In this document: positions 60,106 to 64,000 of the stretch, in pieces
Layout of the letters: the number at the start of each line of letters is the position of its first letter
Position numbering within the stretch: position 1 is the stretch's first letter
Source of the DNA: Hymenobacter edaphi
GTDB lineage: Bacteria > Bacteroidota > Bacteroidia > Cytophagales > Hymenobacteraceae
Assembly: GCF_003258365.1 (NCBI RefSeq)
Contig: NZ_QHKM01000007.1
Span: forward strand, 210,665 to 274,664
DNA length: 64,000 nucleotides
Direction of reading: 5' to 3'
Made by a program: the position numbers and the translations under genes
Notes under the pieces: generated by a model
What the model was told of the DNA's origin: nothing
What the model saw: only the letters and a program-made list of their open reading frames with translations
The model's database searches: none

Positions 60106-60146
60106 GCGCGGGCTTGGCTACGCCGACCTTCGGTTCAGCCCGCGTT
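60106..60146. repeat. GCGCGGGCTT repeat, copy 2
   Basis: GCGCGGGCTTGGCTACGCCG to GCCCGCGTT, matching copy 1 (56643) with few changes. It lies in the 413-base gap 59920-60332, which has no convincing gene. Just upstream CGGCGTAGCC (60089-60098) pairs with GGCTACGCCG inside the repeat. Confidence 0.7.
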
Positions 60147-60280
60147 ACACCGTTCCCGAAACCGCTACAAGCGCGTTTCGAATTTCGCTGAAGGTGTCCT
60201 CCGCCTTCAACATGAGCAACACCTAAAATCCCAAACCCGCGCTGATTTCAATCGGCTTCCAACTGGAGTGGCCCGAAAAT

Positions 60281-60316
60281 GCCGCGCCCCGCTTCCGGTC
60301 AGAAGCGGGGCGCGGC
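60281..60316. terminator. Terminator between STN gene and hydrolase 1
   Basis: Perfect 15-bp stem GCCGCGCCCCGCTTC / GAAGCGGGGCGCGGC with a 6-nt loop, in a convergent gap. Followed by GTTT on the plus strand and preceded by AAAA on the other side. Confidence 0.85.
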
Positions 60317-60332
60317 GTTTATACCGTGGCGT

Positions 60333-61745
60333 TTACTTCTTCACGTGCCGGGCCAGCCAGTCACCGATGACGGCCAGGGCGCTGGGGGCGAAGGTTTCCT
60401 CGAGGCGGCCGTATTCGTCGGTGAGGCCGGTGGCAGCGGTCTGAAACAGGTGGTTGAGGCCGGGCAGCTCCTGCGCCGTCACGTCCGGGTTGCCGCCGGC
60501 CCGCACGCCTTTTTCCCAGGCGGCCAGGTTGGGGCCGGCCGCCACCTGCAGGTCCTTGCTGCCGCCCAGGGCCAGTACCGGGCATTTCACCCGGGGCAGC
60601 AGCGGCTCGGGGTTGAAGGCCAGCAGCTGGCGGTACCACGCGGTGGTCAGCCCCGCGGCCTGCTGCCGGGCCTGGGCCGCGTTCATGCCGATTTCGGTCA
60701 GCAGCTTGGTTACCTGCGCCTGGGCCTGCTGGTTGTCGGGCGTTTGCAGAATGGTCAGGTAGATCTGCTGGTTCAGGGTTTTGTTGGCCGCCAGCTGCTC
60801 GGCGGGCAGTCCGGCGGCCCGGCCCAGGTCCTCGTTTTGGCGCACCATCATTTCCACGCCGCGCAGGGCCGGCCCGGCCAGCGACACCAGAAACGCCGGC
60901 GGATTGGCCTGAGTGGCGGCCAGCAGCCCGATCAGGGCGCCTTCGCTGTGTCCGATCAACCCCACCTTGCCGGCCTGCACGTCGGGGCGCTGGCGCAGCC
61001 AGGCCAGGGCGGCCTGCGCGTCGGTCACGCCGTCGGCGGCGGTGTAGCTGGCCCGGTCGCCCGTCGACTGGCCCACGCCGCGGTCGTCGTAGCGCAGCAC
61101 CACGAAGCCGCGGCGGGTGAGGTAGTCGGCCAGCACGCGGAAAGGGCGGTGGCCGAAGATGGTTTCGTCTCGGTCCTGCGGACCCGAGCCGGTGACGAGC
61201 ACCACGGCCGGAAACGGCCCGTTGCCGGGGGGCACTGTGATGGTGCCCGCCAGCCGGATGCCCGACCCGGCGTTGGCGAAGGTCACGTCCTCGGCCCGGT
61301 ACGGAAACGGGGCCTTGGGTTCCTGGGGGCGCCGGACGGCCGGCGCCGCGCTGCCCGCCGTCCCCTGGCGCCGCAGCGTCAGCGGGGCCGAGCGGCCGCC
61401 CTGCTGCCAGGTGGCGCTGATCTGCTGCCCGTCGGTGGAAACGCGGCCGGCCAGCACGGCGGCCGGGGCCGTCAGGCGCATCACCACGCTGTCGGCGCGC
61501 ACCGTGATGCTGGCAATGGGCAGCCCGTAGGCCTGCTGCTTGGGGCTGTCGAGGGTGCCGGTGTAGCGGCCGTCGGGCTGCTGCTGCAGGTGCACCACCA
61601 GCGGAATGTCGGTACCGGCGGCGCTCAGGCTGCCTTGCCAGTCGCCGGTCAGGTGCGGGGCCGGGGCGGCGGCGGCCCGGCCCGAAAGATGGCCGCTGAG
61701 CAGCAACAACAGGCCCAGGCAGGCGAGCAGGCGGGAAAGGAGCAT
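60333..61745 (-). CDS. Secreted alpha/beta hydrolase 1
   Basis: 470 aa from ATG at 61745 (MLLSRLLACLGLLLLLSGHL), a signal peptide. The N-terminal part (about 25-145) is a beta-rich domain (HLTGDWQGSLSAAGTDIPLV, VRADSVVMRLTAPAAVLAGR). The alpha/beta hydrolase domain follows: TVPPGNGPFPAVVLVTGSGP, YDDRGVGQSTGD, nucleophile GLIGHSEGALIG (Ser in GHSEG), Asp in LALGGSKDLQV, His in LPGLNHLFQ. So the triad is complete. Family is that of S9-type/DLH-like esterases of Bacteroidota. Substrate not known. A close paralogue follows upstream. Confidence 0.88.
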   Translation of the reverse strand: MLLSRLLACLGLLLLLSGHLSGRAAAAPAPHLTGDWQGSLSAAGTDIPLVVHLQQQPDGRYTGTLDSPKQQAYGLPIASITVRADSVVMRLTAPAAVLAGRVSTDGQQISATWQQGGRSAPLTLRRQGTAGSAAPAVRRPQEPKAPFPYRAEDVTFANAGSGIRLAGTITVPPGNGPFPAVVLVTGSGPQDRDETIFGHRPFRVLADYLTRRGFVVLRYDDRGVGQSTGDRASYTAADGVTDAQAALAWLRQRPDVQAGKVGLIGHSEGALIGLLAATQANPPAFLVSLAGPALRGVEMMVRQNEDLGRAAGLPAEQLAANKTLNQQIYLTILQTPDNQQAQAQVTKLLTEIGMNAAQARQQAAGLTTAWYRQLLAFNPEPLLPRVKCPVLALGGSKDLQVAAGPNLAAWEKGVRAGGNPDVTAQELPGLNHLFQTAATGLTDEYGRLEETFAPSALAVIGDWLARHVKK

Positions 61746-61943
61746 AAGGGGAGGCTTGAGGAAGTAGGCTGACGGATGGCCGGGGCGGCCGGGGGTACCT
61801 GACGGAGGGAAATTATCCACCGCGGGTTGCAGCGCCGCCCGATTTCGTCGAACTGGCCACCCGCCCCGCCTGTGGTACTACACCCGCCCCGCCGCCGGCG
61901 TTCCGGCGGCGCCGGCCGGGGCACGCCAGGTCGCCCGAAATGC

Positions 61944-61972
61944 AAACGAGCCGCCTAGCGGGCGGCTCGTTT
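61944..61972. terminator. Hairpin overlapping the end of hydrolase 2
   Basis: AAACGAGCCGCC / GGCGGCTCGTTT 12-bp stem with a 5-nt loop. Its arms include the last codons and stop codon of hydrolase 2. T5 follows on the plus strand. On the minus strand the tail is TTTGCATTT. Likely a terminator embedded in the gene end. Confidence 0.65.
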
Positions 61973-63463
61973 TTCCTGGGTGGCAACGCCCCCGGTTGAT
62001 TTCGGGGCTTTCAGCTTGGGTTTGGCCAGCGTCGGGGCCGGGGCCGCCGGCGCGGCGGGCAGCGTAGTGCTGTGTTGCGCCACCCACCCGTGAATCAGGG
62101 CCAGGGCCTTGGGCGAAAACGTGGGCTGCACCTGCCCGTTGACCAGCGGCCAGTCGGTGGCGGAGGACTGGAACCAGTGGTTGACGCCGGTGAGCTTGTG
62201 GGTTTCTACCCGGCGGTTGCCGCTGGCCTTGAGGCCTTTCTGGAGCGTCGGCAGGTTTTTGTTGGCGGCCACCAGCAGGTCGGCGGCGCCGTTGAGGGCC
62301 AGCACCGGGCACTTCACCTGGCCCAGCTTGGCCTGCGGGTCGAAGTCGATAAAGAAGCGGTACCAGGGCGAGGTGAGCTGGTGGGCGCGGGCCTGCACCA
62401 TCGTGAAGTCGATGTCGGCGTTGGACATGCGCAGCATGGCCGCCACCTTGGCGCGGGCCAGGTCGTTGTTGGGCGTCTGGCGAATGATGCCGAGCATTTG
62501 CTCGTGCAGCTGCAGGGCCGACGTGACCTGCTGGGTGTTGGCCCCGATCAGGCGCATGATTTCCACCTGCTGCCGCTTCAGCACCTCCGGCCCCGACAGC
62601 CCGTACCCGGCCAGGGATATCACGTAGTCGGGGGCATTCCGGTCGGCGGCGGCCAGCAGGGCCACGTTGGCGCCTTCGCCGTGGCCCACCATGCCCACCT
62701 GGGCTTTGTTGACCTTGTAGTGCGCCCGCAGAAAACCCATGGCTGCCTGCGCGTCCGACACCAGGTCGGCCGTGGTGGCCTGCTGGTAGCTGCCGGTGGA
62801 GCGGCCCACGCCGCGGTCGTCGTAGCGGAGCACGGCCACGCCGCGGCGGGTGAGGTAGTCGGCCAGGATGTGGAACATGCGGTAGTTGTCCACCACCACG
62901 TTGCGGTCCTGCGGGCCCGAGTCCGAAATCAGCACCACGGCCGGGAAGGGGCCCTTGCCCTGGGGCATGGTGAGCGTGCCGGTCAGGCGCAGCTTGGCCA
63001 CTTTATTGGGCACCACCACTTCTTCCTCGCGGTAGGGCAGGGCCGGCTTGAAGGTGGCCGCGTTGATGACCGAGCCGGTGGTGCGCTCCAGCACCAACGG
63101 CCCCGTCAGGGCCGGCTGCGTCCAGGTCCCGCTGATGCGCTTGCCGTCGGTGGCCAGCTTGCCCACAAACTTGCTGGCGGCTTCTTCGATGCGCATGCTC
63201 ACGTCGCTGCCCTTCAGCTCTATCTTGACCGGCATGCGGCTGATTTTCTGCTTGGGCACGTCGAGGGTGGCGTAGAGGGTGCCGTTGCTGAGCGGTACGA
63301 TGGTAACGACCATTTCCCAGCTGCCGCTAGGCACCTTCAGCGAACCGCGCCACTGTCCGCCCAGGGGCGACGCGGCGGCCCCGGGCTTGGGCCCGGCCGT
63401 AGCGCACACGACAACCACTAACAACAGCAGCAAGAGCTGGAAATGACGTAAAAAAATCCTCAT
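61955..63463 (-). CDS. Secreted alpha/beta hydrolase 2, nucleophile Ser replaced by Gly
   Basis: 502 aa, paralogue of hydrolase 1. Signal peptide MRIFLRHFQLLLLLLVVVVC. Same layout: beta-rich N-terminal domain (LGGQWRGSLKVPSGSWEMVV), then the hydrolase domain with TMPQGKGPFPAVVLISDSGP and YDDRGVGRSTGS. At the nucleophile elbow the sequence is GMVGHGEGANVAL: GHGEG replaces GHSEG of the paralogue, so the catalytic serine is glycine (GGC for AGC). The Asp (LALNGAADLLV) and His (LTGVNHWFQ) remain. A Pro/Ala/Lys-rich tail of about 35 residues ends the protein. It may be a pseudoenzyme or a binding protein. Confidence 0.87.
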   Translation of the reverse strand: MRIFLRHFQLLLLLLVVVVCATAGPKPGAAASPLGGQWRGSLKVPSGSWEMVVTIVPLSNGTLYATLDVPKQKISRMPVKIELKGSDVSMRIEEAASKFVGKLATDGKRISGTWTQPALTGPLVLERTTGSVINAATFKPALPYREEEVVVPNKVAKLRLTGTLTMPQGKGPFPAVVLISDSGPQDRNVVVDNYRMFHILADYLTRRGVAVLRYDDRGVGRSTGSYQQATTADLVSDAQAAMGFLRAHYKVNKAQVGMVGHGEGANVALLAAADRNAPDYVISLAGYGLSGPEVLKRQQVEIMRLIGANTQQVTSALQLHEQMLGIIRQTPNNDLARAKVAAMLRMSNADIDFTMVQARAHQLTSPWYRFFIDFDPQAKLGQVKCPVLALNGAADLLVAANKNLPTLQKGLKASGNRRVETHKLTGVNHWFQSSATDWPLVNGQVQPTFSPKALALIHGWVAQHSTTLPAAPAAPAPTLAKPKLKAPKSTGGVATQEKRAAR

Positions 63464-63523
63464 AAAGTGAAAAAAGAAACCGACGCGGTGGAAGAATTAC
63501 GGAGCCTTATTCCGGCAAAATAC

Positions 63524-63531
63524 CAAAATTA
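63524..63531 (-). promoter_or_regulatory. Possible promoter -7 box of hydrolase 2
   Basis: TAATTTTG on the minus strand, about 60 bases before the ATG. Fits TAnnTTTG; no clear -33 element. Confidence 0.45.
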
Positions 63532-63609
63532 AGCAATGTCGGCCATGCCCCTACGCTCCTCCCCGCAGAAAGTTGGTGAAACCCACCCGCGGGGCCGCCT
63601 GGGCCCAAA

Positions 63610-63645
63610 AAAGCCCCGGCCCCGCGCCAGCGGAACCGGGGCTTT
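63610..63645 (-). terminator. Terminator in the gap before the IS
   Basis: AAAGCCCCGG / CCGGGGCTTT 10-bp stem, 16-nt loop, six T on the minus strand. No minus-strand gene ends here; 63646-63959 shows no convincing ORF, so this may be left over from a gene removed or interrupted when the IS inserted. Confidence 0.7.
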
Positions 63646-63959
63646 GGCGCCACCAAGCGTCGGCCCGCGCCTACCCCGCCACCGATACCCGCGGCGGCGC
63701 TGGTACGGTCGCCGGCGTCGGGGCGGCCCCGTACTCCCAACGCTTTTGCCAGCGCAGCCAGAGTTGTTTCCAGAGATGATTCCGCTGCTTCAAGCGGGGC
63801 GGGGGCGGCTTCGGTCGTTCTTTAGCCGGTTTTGGGTGAGGCGACGGGTTGGTTGGGCGTGCAGAAGCGGCTGTAAGAGCGTGTTGGGGAATTGCTGTTG
63901 GGGTAAAAGAAAACGAGCCAGTAAGTTGCGCCGGGAGTTCCTAGGCTCTCGGTCGCATT

Positions 63960-64000
63960 ATGGTTGACGGCTATCAACCCCTCACTGACTCGCAGTGGCA
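63960..64000 (+). mobile_element. Transposase N-terminus, IS5-type (partial)
   Basis: The last 41 bases read ATG GTT GAC GGC TAT CAA CCC CTC ACT GAC TCG ..., MVDGYQPLTDSQWQ. The YxPLTDxQW start is that of the DUF4096/IS5-type transposase N-terminal domain. The gene runs off the window. The left end of the IS is probably the GTAAGAGCGTGTTGGGGAAT stretch near 63873-63892, about 85 bases upstream; this is inferred, since the right inverted repeat cannot be seen. Confidence 0.65.

Noticed and set aside
60011..60226. 71-aa ORF between the STN gene and hydrolase 1
   Set aside because: It crosses the GCGCGGGCTT repeat and has no signal, domain or promoter; taken as noise.
63536..63967. 143-aa Arg-rich ORF before the IS
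   Set aside because: Crosses a terminator hairpin and the likely IS left end; Arg/Pro/Gly composition is typical of spurious GC-rich frames.

Overview
The window looks like a chromosomal segment from a high-GC member of the Bacteroidota, most likely Hymenobacter or a close relative (order Cytophagales). This rests on gliding-motility lipoproteins GldB and GldD, SusC-type TonB receptors with a DUF4249 partner, FecR/ECF-sigma signalling, Bacteroidota-type -7 promoter boxes (TAnnTTTG) in front of many genes, near absence of Shine-Dalgarno sequences, and a tiny basic AURKAIP1/COX24-type protein beside rng. Genus is inferred from these features, not from a database match.

Layout. (1) 1-12240, minus strand: an assimilatory sulfate reduction and siroheme locus. 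From a promoter at about 12206-12238 the transcript carries a SAM-I riboswitch (12090-12181), a 30-codon upstream ORF ending in a Cys-rich stretch (11960-12052), two hairpins, then cysH, cysD, cysN, cobA/SUMT, cysJ, a TonB receptor, a DUF2490 protein, cysI, and the start of a siroheme synthase cut by the window edge. Sulfate is activated (CysDN), reduced to sulfite (CysH) and then to sulfide (CysJI), and the SUMT and siroheme synthase make the CysI cofactor. (2) 12.4-21.9 kb: an outer-membrane lipoprotein, hemH, a HAD phosphatase, era, der, small lipoprotein, hypothetical protein, murQ, a cytochrome b5-like protein and an arginase-fold protein with altered metal ligands. A 37-bp perfect inverted repeat lies between the HAD gene and era. 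(3) 22-30.6 kb: fatty-acid degradation (fadD, a MarR regulator, then fadN, fadA, fadE). (4) 30.7-46.2 kb: a frameshifted secreted protein, recG, gldD, ssb, mutY, an HU-family protein, a TPR protein, the small basic protein, rng, a PorT-type barrel, gldB, a glycosyltransferase, nth, and a sigma factor with a small overlapping partner. (5) 46.4-60 kb: DUF6799 protein, MFS transporter, ECF sigma factor, a subtilase broken by an in-frame TAG, two tandem GIN-domain lipoproteins, a TonB receptor/small protein/DUF4249 unit, FecR, and an STN protein with surface repeats. (6) 60.3-64 kb: two paralogous secreted alpha/beta hydrolases, one lacking the nucleophilic serine, then the first codons of an IS5-type transposase.

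A second layer runs through the intergenic DNA. Many gaps are filled by inverted repeats. One class has arms built from imperfect 7-8 nt tandem units whose sequence differs from locus to locus while the architecture stays the same; all nine loci I found lie between co-directional genes. A second class is a more conventional REP-like family beginning CGTCATTCCGAGC or CGTCATGTCGAGC. The strongest candidates for something not yet described are the dual SAM/cysteine leader of the cys operon and the unit-varying palindromes.
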